Assembly (NCBI GenBank): GCA_963573305.1
Contig: OY754327.1
Location: 138,920,855 to 138,984,854 of the forward strand
Direction of reading: 5' to 3'
Source: Pyrrhosoma nymphula
Taxonomy: Eukaryota > Arthropoda > Insecta > Odonata > Coenagrionidae
DNA: 64,000 nucleotides
Shown here piece after piece: positions 1-11,400 of this stretch; position 1 is the stretch's first letter, and every line of letters begins with the position of its first letter. The position numbers and the translations under genes were made by a program. Below the pieces are notes generated by a model. That model was not told the DNA's origin. It made no database searches and saw nothing but the letters and a program-made list of their open reading frames with translations.

Positions 1-250
1 ACCATTGGGCGGGATCTATGACCGGGGGAGGTTCGGAGCCAATGGAGGGAAGGGGGGCGGGTGTGACGTGAGGGCGGGGGGAGAGAGGAGAGGGGGGGAG
101 GACGTTAGGAAGTGTGGGGGGGATGGGGGGGGTAAGAACATTCTCCTTTGAGGAGGCCTGCTTGGCAGGAGAAACACCAGGTGTCAGGAGAACCTTCTTG
201 GGCACTTTAAAACCCTCACCTTCCTTCCTCATCCCCGTGTGCTTGACGGT

Positions 251-570
251 CACTGGCGTAAGTTAATACTTTGCAAACCTGTATGTGTGAGTGATTGAGC
301 CCTCACAGTAATTTGTTTCTACAGCAAACCCGTGAGAAGAGTGCGTGAGTGAGTGCATGTTTTAATTTTTAAATTGTATCTGTTTTTGCTCTTTATTTGT
401 GTGAGTGGGTCACTGGCGTAAGTTAATTCTTCGCAAACCTGATTGTGTGTGTGATTGAGCCCTCGTGGTATTTTGTTTCTTCATCAAACCCGTGAGTAGA
501 GTGCGTGAGTGAGTGCTTGTCTTAAATTTTAATTTTTGTTATCTTTTGCTTATTTGTCCGGTCTGGTTAA
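251..570. repeat. two-copy direct tandem repeat, 160-bp period
   Basis: The block beginning CACTGGCGTAAGTTAAT at 251 recurs at 411 with the same order of sub-motifs: a GCAAACCTG motif, a TGATTGAGCCCTC motif, an AAACCCGTGAG motif and a GTGCGTGAGTGAGTGC motif. The copies are clearly diverged, so this is an old duplication. The preceding 250 bases are strongly G-rich (runs of G up to 8) with no recognisable gene. It could be part of an LTR or a transposon terminal region, but I see no partner terminus. Confidence 0.75.
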
Positions 571-1276
571 CTAACCTTTCAACACCCTATTCATCCCTCC
601 TTTCCCTCCCCGTTTTTCGCCCATCAAAGAGTAAGGCCTTGGGGAATTCATTTTCTTTCAATATTTTAACGGCCGTAGAACGTTCAATTGTTTATTTATC
701 TAGGTTTGTCGTTAGGTAGTGTAGCTCTTAGTAGTAGTAGTGCTCCCTAATACTTGAATCCTTATCTGTTACCTAGTACTAACAGCATGCCGTGCATGTT
801 TTCTACATAAGTCTTGAGTCTCTGTCCATTGTGTAGTTGCAAAATACATATATATTAATGATCCCTCTCCATTATGATAATATCTGTAGTGTAATAGTGA
901 ATGCTTGTGAGGCTTCGCCTCGTGACAAGCATTAGCGATTTATGCTAATGCATAATTAGCCGTAGTTACACTAACATTAGGGTATAGTGTAATGCATGTT
1001 GGTGAATACTCACCCCCTGCCACACACCCCAGAGGTGGCTTGCAGGGTATTTTATAGATGTAGAATTATTTATTTGACAGAAAGCAGGTGCAATGATAGT
1101 AATAAAATTATTTGAAATGGCACAAAAACTTACACTAATGACATAGAAAGAAATTAGGATGGATTTAAGTACCAGAAATAAAGGAACAAATCAGTCTGAG
1201 AAATAACTTATTTTTCTTAAGGAGGGAAGCCACACATCTTCTCAAATTGCTAGTTGATTAAATCTACATCCTTATC
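571..1276. other. AT-rich spacer with one small hairpin
   Basis: No coding signal was recognised. At 900-933 there is a compact hairpin: AATGCTTGT pairs with ACAAGCATT and GAGGC with GCCTC around a TTC loop, with a small GTG bulge. Otherwise I see nothing. Confidence 0.4.
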
Positions 1277-1466
1277 GTGAATGAATTCTTCACGGGATTC
1301 CCACCAGGTGAGATGTTCAGCCAGAGCCGACGTTTCAATGGCTAACTCTGCCATCGTCCTCAGTGCGTCACTCAACGCCCCAAGGACGATGGCAGAGTTA
1401 GCCATTGAAACGTCAGCTCTGGCTGAACATCTCACCTGGAGGGAATCCCATGAAGAATTCATTCAC
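1277..1466. repeat. long inverted repeat (84-bp arms, 22-nt spacer)
   Basis: The arms 1277-1360 and 1383-1466 are near-perfect reverse complements; I count only about three mismatches by eye. The spacer is 1361-1382. The apparent reading frames on both strands here are mirror images produced by the palindrome, not genes. This is either a fold-back (snapback) transposable element or a recent inverted duplication. Confidence 0.85.
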
Positions 1467-1629
1467 ACAATTTTTCTCACACATAGAAGAACTTCTCTAC
1501 TAATTGTTATGAGACATTTAGTGGGAAGAGTTATATGAAAAATAATGCTGAATAACAAGCTACTAGATGGTTAACCTACGATTCTGTACTCTGCTCATTT
1601 TAATACATTTGTGTTCGCGATCTGTTTAT

Positions 1630-1966
1630 ATAAGGGTTAAGGGAACAATTTCAATCAACCAAAATAACGGCTACCCTCGATTCGTTCAAGCATCGGCCAC
1701 ATCAACCTGCAATTGACGTGGCGTTGGCTCTGGAGGCCCCCAAAAGAAGAGCCACCCCAGATCCCAACCAATGGAAGCCACCCGGTTCGAAGCAAACCGG
1801 AATGAGGGTACACAAGCAATGATGAGATGGATGAGTGATCTTCTTGGATTACTCCGATCTCTTTCTTGCAGGATGAGTCTGGAGCAGATGAATTTCTTCA
1901 TGTTCTGGAATACGAGGCAACAGTATCTCGAGCGACAGGAGTATTGGGGTGAAACAGGTTTTGGCC
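1630..1966 (+). repeat. dispersed repeat family 1, copy A
   Basis: This block aligns in the same orientation with 17807-18117. Shared landmarks in order are AAATAACGGCT, a CATCGGCC motif, GTTGGCT, GAAGCCACC, GGGTGAGGGTA-like and GATGAATG-like motifs. Divergence and small indels are considerable. No protein homology was recognised, so it may be the non-coding part of a DNA transposon or LTR element. Confidence 0.55.
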
Positions 1967-2779
1967 CATAAATTTGACTCGATGGAGGGACCTGTTTAGC
2001 CCATAAATGGGACTGGTGGCAGAACTGCTGTTTCAAGCAGTCCACTGATTTCCAGAAAAGTCAGAATTAGCAGGCAATGCCTTTTTAAGAGCGAGCCTCA
2101 GAGTAGCAGGACAGGACCCCCAGATGATGCCAGGTGGTGTCAAGAAATCACCCAAGCCAAATTATGACCCAAGAGAGGGAAGCAGATGTCACCCTCTGCT
2201 CATCACTGAGTGATATACCTCTGCTTCTGAGAAGGGTACCAAGAAAATAGTATCTGGTGTTGGCAGGTGGGGGGAGATCAAGATAAGAGGTGAATGCGAA
2301 CAACTCGGCTGAATCGGAGGATCAGGTTGGTTGGTGCTGCCATCGCAGGACATCTCTGATGAAGACGTACGACATGGATCATGCATTACATGATGTCTTC
2401 AATTGTATCGAAAATATTTTTATGAGAAAGATCTGAATTCAAAGAGAAAGGATCACTCCAGATTGTAGAAGTTTTTAGCCCATATAGGCACACATCTTAT
2501 GGCCAAATAATGTGCCTTATAAAGGCACATTATTAATAATAAAGGCTTATGGAAAGTGATCAGATTTTTATTTGCCATTTATTGGATTTTATATCCCTTA
2601 AGCAAATAATACTTTGCGTATCATGAGAACATAAGTTGGTTATGTAACGAAGGGGAGCATCAAATGACTATCTGAAGTATATGACGTCTTCATAGTAGTA
2701 TTTTTTAGTAGTATTTTTGTTTAACGTGCTTCGACGGCTAAGGTCATTTTGCACTTACTGTCTGCCACGCGCAGACAGG
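1967..2779. other. spacer without recognised features
   Basis: Short open frames on both strands have no recognisable family. A faint similarity between 2295-2345 and the 5S-like block just downstream (shared AATCGGAGGATCA) suggests a second, very degraded copy of that repeat. Confidence 0.3.
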
Positions 2780-2896
2780 GGCAACAGCACTCGGACGAAT
2801 CGGAGGATCACCCCTCCAAACTCGAGCCGAGCACAATGATGCTTAACTTCGGTGACTGATCGGGAACCGGTGTTTCCATCGTGGCAGGCCGTTGCC
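2780..2896 (-). pseudogene. 5S rRNA-like sequence (pseudogene or 5S-derived SINE head)
   Basis: Read on the minus strand, the block starts GGCAACGGCCTGCCACGATG, contains the diagnostic internal segment CACCGAAGTTAAGCATC (A-box region of 5S genes) and ends GAGTGCTGTTGCC. That is the order and approximate length (117 nt versus about 120) of metazoan 5S rRNA. The C-box region reads TTTGGAGGGGTGATC rather than TTGGATGGGTGACC, and no T-run terminator follows the 3' end. It is therefore probably a retroposed or decayed 5S copy, or the head of a 5S-derived (SINE3-type) SINE, rather than a working gene. Confidence 0.75.
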
Positions 2897-4089
2897 CATG
2901 ACGTCTTCATCCTCCATTGAGATTTTGCATCGCATGACACTCATAATCAAATTTTAGCCATCAGGATTCGTTTGTGCCTATATTATCTGCATAAAATTGA
3001 ATCAAATTGTCTCCTTAATCTACCCAATTTGGTTTCAGGTTTCACTATCAAGAATGCGAGGGAAATATATTCACCGCAATCGCAGTAGAATTAAAATTCG
3101 CGTCAACAATTTTCCTTGCTGATTTTTGAATAATAATTGTCTTAAAAGCCCAGCTAAAGTAATACGAATGCTTTTTGAAGTGCTTAAATATTTTAATGAA
3201 ACTAAAGTGGCCCTTGAAATGCGGCATATGACAAGTAATAATTGCCTAAATTTGTTGAACCTTGCCATAAGAAAGACATAGGAAGCGCATTTCCCGCGCT
3301 TTTCGTAGACTTACTAAATAAAAGTGGGGGGAGGGGGTAGCATTACGGCCTGTATATCTCTGAGGCTACGCCTGAGCGCAGTATTCCGATGAGAAGCCAA
3401 TACTGCATAACATTTCGTCACCTAACAGGTAATCTATGCTCTATCTTCCAAAAATTAAAAAAAAACCGCCAGTCAAATACAGTAAGTAGAAAAAAAATAC
3501 AATTTCGGATCCCATCTGAATCATCCATCAATTTCAGATCAACCGATTTTATCCCATAGGGCTTCACCATCAATCACCGCATATATTAGCCGGTATACTG
3601 CATTACAGTAATCATTTTTATGTCCATCGAAACTAGCTTGCAAAATTAATGTGAGTTGCGTCAGAAAGCAGCACGAAATCTTGGCGGCCCCTGAGACTAC
3701 GCAACCCGCATATAACCTTCTTACTTACGAACCCCCGTACATCGAAGTCATTTTTCCGGTCCCAGCGAATTCGCTATAGGGAGGTTTTACTGTACTACTA
3801 ACAGCAACACTACCTATCAACAAACCTAGTTAAAAGTCTCATTGACAGCTTTTATAGTCTCTATTTGTTCGTGGGAAAAATGGCATTTAAAAGTTGTCCA
3901 TTCTGCAGTCTAGTTCCCTAACTTTATTCTCATTATCTGATCTACCGTAGTATGTCAGATTTTGTAAAATATTATTAACGTTGTCAGAGAATAAACTGGT
4001 CTGTAACTTACATAATAGATTAAGTCTAAATTTTAATTGTCGGTCTGAAAGCAGTTCCCTTCCCAGTTGTTGCAAAAGGTCAGTAAGGC
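2897..4089. other. AT-rich spacer with one pogo/Tigger-like terminus
   Basis: No gene was recognised. At 3751-3792, next to a TA dinucleotide at 3793-3794, the minus strand reads CAGTAAAACCTCCCTATAGC. This resembles the CAGTAnAACCTC-type terminal inverted repeat of pogo/Tigger elements. I did not find its partner end. Confidence 0.4.
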
Positions 4090-4970
4090 TACTGTCTTCA
4101 TGCAGATTTATATCAGGGTCACCAACACAAGGGGCCTTCTGATAGGCCTCTGGGTTTAGGTCTCAATGAATCAGTGGTATGCTAGTTTTTGGAGGTATTC
4201 CAGAAAAAATTCTCATGGATGTTCTATTCTTTCTTTTTTGATAATTTCTTGATGAGAGCTAAGCTCATGTCAGAAATACGACGGAGAGGCATGAAAGCTA
4301 CAGGAACAGTTAGAGTAAACAGAATGGTCCATTGCCAGGTAAAACTACCATGACTATAAGATGAAGGGGTTCCTTTGAACTCGTAGTTGATAAAATGGAC
4401 TTGATCGCAGTAACATTAAATGACAACCATGTCGTCTACATGCTGTCGAACGGCATGGGTGTATTCCCTCTTCAACCGGCTCAGCGTTACTGTTTCAGTG
4501 AAAAGCAAAATAAAAATTGGCCAGCCATTGGTTATTTCACACTATAATAAGAATATGAGAGATGTTGATCTAATGGATAACGTATCTAATTACAGAATTG
4601 GAATCATGGGGGGAAAAATGCCTCAATGCCTAAAATAATGGGGCTACTACATGTTTCCATGAGTAATGCTTGAATTTTAAGCGAGGAGAAAGAGCTTACA
4701 CTGGACTCTCTTGCATTCCGCCGAGCAGTAGTACAAGCCCTCTTACAGAAATACGGCGTGGCACCCAAAACTCCAGCCCTCTGAATTTCTCCTCCTGAAT
4801 TCAAAACCCAGCAAGGGCAAATCATGGTGGGCATCTACATAATTGTGACCAGTCAGGTGAGAAGACGGTGTGCAGTGCAAGAATAAGGCAATAAGAGCAT
4901 GTCTTAAGTGCAAGGTTCCTCTCCATGAGTGTTTTTCACCGTATCACAAAAAATAAATTCCATATAAAGT
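4090..4970 (+). pseudogene. piggyBac (PGBD-type) transposase, C-terminal half, decayed
   Basis: Three frames together spell a piggyBac-family transposase. Near 4220-4310 is FDNFLMRAKLMSEIRRRGMK followed by ATGTVRVNRM, the RNase H-like segment. Near 4530-4590 is QPLVISHYNKNMRDVDLMDN, corresponding to the family's YNRHMGGVDLMD motif. Near 4690-4770 is RRAVVQALLQKYG. The Cys-rich C-terminus is at 4880-4970 (RACLKCKVPLHECFSPYHKK then a stop). Frameshifts separate these blocks and the N-terminus is missing, so it is inactive. It lies just 3' of the last ELAC2 exon seen here and is probably within an ELAC2 intron. Confidence 0.8.
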
Positions 4971-5320
4971 GTCTCATCCTAATTAAATCATCTCAAGTAA
5001 ATTAATAATCCTGAATAAAGAAAAATTATTTTAAATTTCATTGTAATTTTTGCAATTTTTGTCTATTTCTTGGTTGTAATAAAAGTTTTCCAAGTGTCAA
5101 TTCAATTTTTTCTTGAAGACATAATTACACCCTTAAAAGTGGATATGTGCCGAAAGGGTTGTTAAAAACCCATCCTGTTTTTTTCTAAAGTCGGGGGCAT
5201 AGAATTTTAAAGTATTTTTTTGATGACCAGGATAAGGAAATTATATAGAAACAGCAAAAGTTAACACAGTTTTGCAACAAAAAGTTCATGGCATAAATGG
5301 GTCAAGAAAAAGGTACATAC

Positions 5321-5491
5321 CTAGCTTCACAAGCTCATCACAAGGCATTGTATCGCCTGAATATGTTATCTTCCAACTTTCATCAGCAATTGTAACACCA
5401 AAGGCATTAGGGCAGTGACATACAGGAGCTGTGACAACTTCTTTCAGGCCTAACTTTGTTTTCATATCAACAGCAGCAGCAGGATGCTGGG
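5321..5491 (-). CDS. ELAC2: ELAC2 coding exon 9 (last one visible)
   Basis: The acceptor is TCTCTTTAG before the exon and the donor is AG|GTATGT. It starts in phase 1 and ends in phase 1. It encodes VCHCPNAFGVTIADESWKIT and then YSGDTMPCDELVKLG. The GDT motif contributes the aspartate that bridges the two zinc ions in tRNase Z. The gene must continue, because the family has about 100 or more further residues. Confidence 0.93.
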
Positions 5492-8400
5492 CTAAAGAGA
5501 GAATCCTAAGTTGAATTAAGTTCAATAGCTACCCAAGGAATCATCATTAATGAGCAAATGCTTACCTGCATTAGGATCTACTAGAGGTGAAACAACTTCT
5601 CCACATGGCACTAACTTTACATTATGTAAAACTTGTTCAAAGTAATTATGGTAAAAATTCAACCAAAACATTATTTGGCGAGGTGCCAAAAGATAAAGTA
5701 AGCCGGAATCTCTCTCTGTAAGAATCTGTTGCCTCTCCTTAAGAAGGGATATGAGACCAATGTGATGGTCAGCATGTAAATGTGACACAAATATACAATG
5801 AAGGCGCTTCAGTATTTCATTAGTTCTGGTGACTCCAAAAAATCTCACAAGTTGCCCAAAAGTGCCTTCCCCACAATCCATTAGCATACATGCCTCTTCA
5901 CTGAAAAAAAACAACAGTTAGTATTAGTTGTACGAAGTGGTAGTTGAGTTTAAATTATGCACTTTCTCACAACTACACCATGGTGACAGTAATGCGTTCA
6001 CAGTAAGTGTGGGGAGTGCTAAGGAAATGGTCGGAAATGGTCAATTACTCAGCTCAGCTCACTTCATGAAATGTAAATATGCAATGCTTTATCAACAGCT
6101 GTATGCTTCATTACAATTTCAATATGCTTCCTCAAATGTAGATCATCCTTTGTGAAGTGTCCTGTACAGTTAATAAGGTGCTCTGTGTTCTATAGTCTAA
6201 TAATTTTCTATATGTACTCTTATAATTTTATTTTACCGGATCAAACATACATGTGCACATGAGAGGCAACCGCCATCTTCCAAACAGGGCACATGACCAC
6301 ACCGATGCATCACAGGTATACCAACTTACAAAATCATGTCCAATACAACACTCTGCACATTTTGCGAGCACTTAGTAGCTTGAACATTCCCTGCACACAC
6401 AAATGAGATTTTTAGAAAATCATGTGCCCTCCTCCACAATGTTCAAAGTGAAGCAACATGGGCAGGGAGACGTTTTGAATAGCTTCCAGTCTCAAAACTT
6501 CGACGGAAATTATAGAAACCACCTCTGACCTCAGTGTTAATGGAAATGGGTTTCTCAGAGTGTGGTCAATGTAATAAAGAACAATCATATGACCTCCCAA
6601 AAATTATCAATTGTTGAGATTTTCAGTCGTTTGAAGGGGGATATAATTAAATAAACCGATAGCACTAAGGAAGATGTAATGCATTTTAGCACATATTACA
6701 ACATAACCATTCAATAATATTCTTCAGTTACACAGCAACAGATACGCAGTAAAGAAACAGAACAAGTATGTAATTACAAAACATAGTGGACTATCGAGAT
6801 TATTTCCAACATCAATTAAAGCACACATGTATGAGGCTGAACAACCATTTGATGGCATTGATTGAAGGGTGAGCATGCCACAGTTTTGCCTTACTGTTTG
6901 AAATTCATAGGCAGTATTATGAAAAGCCAGTTTTGAAACAGAACTTTTTATTTACTCTATCTCTCTCTGCCATTCACAGCCACGTGCTCAGGAGGAGTCT
7001 TAAGATTAACTCATAATGTTAATTGAGAGGTTACAACTGTATTACGACACTAAAGAATTCTAGGGTGGAAAAAGAAGGTACAGCAATCTCATAAATTCAT
7101 GCTGATAACTTACAGTTCTGGTATAAAAATTACCTTATTTCAATTAAAATTCCACTGGTGTTTCTGGTCTTATTAGGAATGCATGACCCAGTACCCAAGA
7201 AAAGTATTCTTGGAAATGAATTTCCAGGTGCTGAGAAACTTTCTAATTTCTTTTTCAATTCCTCAAATGACTTGAGGAAACCATCCACAGCCATTGTTTC
7301 TTCAATAAACTCTCGATGGTCCATTTTTAGGGAAGCAGAACTACAAAATACATAGAAAACAAAGTTTAATATGTACATCAGTTTACATTAGGGAAGCTCG
7401 TACTTAGAATGTTTGAAGCATGGCACTGTCTTTTCCTTTTTCATTTCATAGTGATAGGAGAATTTATCGAAAATTGCTTAATATATAGAGGCCCCACAAC
7501 AAATGTTGACGTGCCAAATTTTGAGATTAGAACAAGTGATATCCGTAATTGTGTGCCTTATGTACCTTCACTTCATCATTTTTACCATTCCTTTGGCATT
7601 AAAACACTACAGTTAAGTCTCTTCACAGCAAAACAAAATATGTATAGTGAAATATATATATACATACATAGAATAGCCTGAAGGCTTGACAAGAATGTAC
7701 CCAGCAGTCCTAAACATCACAAAACTCACACCAGAGATGTAGTATGTCACAATTGATTAGATGCTACATAAACCATGCTTTGATTATGATTATTGTTCAT
7801 ATTATTAATAAAGATGGGTTGAATACAAAATTTGTTGAATCCGAGTCTCTTTTTTATCAAATCTCAAATACCACATCTCAAATACAAATCCTGCTTTCAC
7901 CAAATTATGAATGTTCCTTTTCAATGCCAATATGTGAAATACAAATGTGAAAATACATACATATAACATATGTGAAAAACAAATCCTAATTCATTATTAC
8001 CTTTTGTTGTAAATTTATGAACCTATGAGTAGCTAGGTTTTCCCTCATACACAAATTTGATAATTTAGCTTTAACACTTTCAATGCGGATGACGTCTTAA
8101 GACGTCATGGTGGGTTGTCGCCGCTGGCGGGTGACGTCTTAAGACAACACCAGCCGCGTTGCGATTTTTTCTTTTATTGCCTCCCTATGGTCTCACCGAT
8201 ATTTGTGTCTTTACTGCGACACTTTTAGTTGGTGTTCTGCCTCACCCAAGAGCTTAGCAGTTTCTGGTTCTGAGACTTATTTTTGATGTGAATACGAATG
8301 AGCATCCTATGGTTCGTTCTCGGTATCATGTCCAGATTTGCCGGGACCAATATTTGTGTACTTTCGATGGCCTCTTGTGCAAAAACTATAAGAATAACAG

Positions 8401-11400
8401 AATATCTATTACTAAGATAGGATAGCCAGTTTTGTTGAATACCAAAAATGGTTAGTCGCTAGCAGAGGGGGGGGGGTTGTGAGGTGACGTCAAAGTACTG
8501 TACGTGGGGGTCAAATTTGGGCTTGTGTGGGCACGCTGCGTGCTCAGTTCGGTTGTATCTCCGGAACGAGTTGGGTCGATTTTAGAGATCAAGATGTTTA
8601 CAGTGTCACGGTCCAAGCCGTACACCTTTTGTTTTCCACCCAAACCACTCCTTCCCCCCCTATTCCTTCGCCTTCCTTTATTTGGCTTGTTGAGGTGGGA
8701 GGAGGTGTGAGTGTGGAAATCGAGTGAATGTGTGAGATCAAGGAATAAGTGGCAAGGTCGAGTGAATGGAGTGAAACGCAGTGGAGTGAGGAGTATGAAT
8801 GAGTCATAGGGTATGGTTGATTTCAAGTTAGGAGCGATGTGTGAATCCCCCACTGTGTTCCCCTTACCTCAGTTTTCCCCTCTCCGCAATGTCCCCTTTC
8901 CCCTCCACAGAGTGGCATATAAAGACGATCGCGGAAGAGAAAAAAAAGAGAATGCACTGAGCGAGTTCAAGGTGCGGAAACGCTGCTAGAGAGCCGGGAG
9001 AAGTGACTCGGAAGTGCTGGAGGCAGAGAGGTACCTAGAAAAGTACCACGTCCACTGTTTGGACCACAACCCCCAAGATTCTCAACGTACACGGAGACCA
9101 CGAGTGGCATGATGGGCCTGGCGTCTGCCAAAGGAGTCATAGTATCCAGTTTGGATGACCAAGTGCCTGGCCCTGGGTGATATCCCGTGCAGAGAATCCG
9201 GTCAGCGGCCACGTAAGGTTGCCGATCCGATAAACCCCCCCTATTTCTACCTCCTAGCCCTCCAGTCAGCGATGGACCCTCTCATTAAAACAGTGTGCTT
9301 CATAATGGCGAGTGATTAACGCCCACAAACTTATATCACAAAAGCAAGAGGGATTTTGACAAGAAAATCGGCATTGGGAAAATCCTTATATCAGACTGTT
9401 GAGATGAAGTAAGCCGAGGGAAACCGTGAGGACCTTAGGTATATGCTGGATGTCGAGTCAAATGGTCTGACGTCCAGCAGAGTTGGGTTGCCATGGGTAG
9501 ATACTTATACCTTTAAGTTTCGTTTTCACTCTTGCTTCTCCCTCAAATACTACAGTTTACACACAAAATTTAACCCAGCGAAGAAGTATCCATGCTGGAC
9601 AAATATAGGAATAAATTGACTGTCAGTGAAGATAATTAGCGTCATGTACACCTGGCATCCTGCGCGAGGTGGCCATAAAATCATTCCCTAAAAAGAAGCA
9701 CAATTGTGGGCTCCATTCTTATTTTATTCTAAAGGTCTACATAATATAAGACCTTAACATTGTTTATGTGCTGTAATACACATCATTTCACTGAAATATG
9801 TCCAACGAACAAAAACAATTGGTGAAACTAAATTTATCTCCCATGTGTATTGCGGGATGCATAACTATATTTCTTCCCATTGGCTGTTGACGTCCTAAGA
9901 CGTCGAAAATTTTTTTTTTCATTTTTCATATTTTCCGCAATGGTATTTAAATATTATCATTAAAAGACACTGCAGACAAAATTTTGAGCAGGTATTGTAA
10001 AAAAAATGGAGTCCGCACCATGGAAGCACAAGATAAAAAACGGCCGCATTGAATGTGTTAAAGGAGAAGTAAAATTGAGCAGCAATTTGTTTCACAATGA
10101 TATTTCCTTATTCTTAAATGAAGAATACTAAAAAAAATCTAAGTGAACACAAGAAACTTTTTAATTTTTGACATTGAAATAGAGCATTCTTTGCCTGTCA
10201 GGGTCTAATCTGTTTCTTATATTATTAACCAAATTGCTGGGTGTACTGAAGACTCTTTAAAACTCCTGATGCCACAGCAGACCAAAGGTGATTTCACATA
10301 GTATTTGATCCAGGCATTGGAACAGCACTGGTGCAGTTAAAAAGAACACAACACGAACAGAAGGCAATTGACAAGCAGTCTGAAACTTGAATGAAACCAT
10401 TGGCAAAATACCACCAGCTTTATCTGCAGTACATTTCCGCTTGATGACTGCAGAAAAAATATTTAACCTCACAAGGAATTAAAAAATTCTTATCGTACAC
10501 ATGCACAGTAAAATATTTGATCCATTATATGCAAAAGAGGATGGCGAGACATGATTTGCTTGGTAATCCAGGGTAAAAAATAATCACTTAGTTGATTGAC
10601 AATGTCACACATTATGATATAAGAGTCAAAATTTTCTGTTGTTAAAAAGCTAGCTGAACTAAAATGTGTGAGGAGTCTATCAATGCTCTTTTACATTAAA
10701 ACTTAAAAGTTAATGTTATGATTATTTTGTCAAGAGAGCCAAAAGCAAAATACAAATATATCTTCCATGATGAAGAACACCGAATGCCAAGAGAGTATGT
10801 ACTTCAAATATTACACAAATCAACTTTGTGGTAGCATTATAATAGGGACCAATAAAACTGTCTATCTATCTTCATTTAGTTTGTCATTGTATCACTGACC
10901 AACATTAATCCATGGCCCACACTTAATCTCAGAAATTTTGCAAAATACTGTTCTCTATCACTCAAAAGGACTTGGCACTACAGAAAACTAGCAGTCAAGT
11001 GTGTGAAATTGAGAAAAAAATCACATTATTCCAATATTATTAGTTGAATTTCAGCCTGTCAGTCAGTCTCTCTGTTCATTATATCAATGATCTTGTAGAG
11101 CAATGTAGACGAAATTTAATGAATTTTACCAATTTTTGCCTTAAGCCACTGAATTTCAATACTTCCGATACCTGTTATTATGTACGTAATGAATCACACC
11201 ATCTTATTTCATCCAGTTATAATAAATCTCAGTTCCACCCTTTAGCCTCCTTAACCAATGTATTGACTATCAGGTTCTCCTGAAGTGCTATCAGTTTGAT
11301 GGTAAATAAATAAAAGTAAAAATAAAGACTGCTTAGTAATGAATATCCTCCACCCACCCAATTGTGCAAAGAAAACATAATGATATAACACAGGTGGACC

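Noticed and set aside
1250..1538. Overlapping open frames on both strands with near-identical proteins
   Set aside because: They are the two faces of the 84-bp palindrome, not genes.
4604..4834. Minus-strand frame considered as the missing ELAC2 C-terminal exon
   Set aside because: It lacks the expected HEAT and HFSQRY-type motifs and is the antisense of the piggyBac pseudogene.
6240..6390. Cys-rich minus-strand peptide (CAECCIGHDF) resembling a zinc finger
   Set aside because: Too short, spacing fits no family and no flanking element was found.
8452..8853. 133-codon minus-strand frame plus several overlapping frames
   Set aside because: Low-complexity Pro/Thr/Ser composition from a G/C-run region, no homology.
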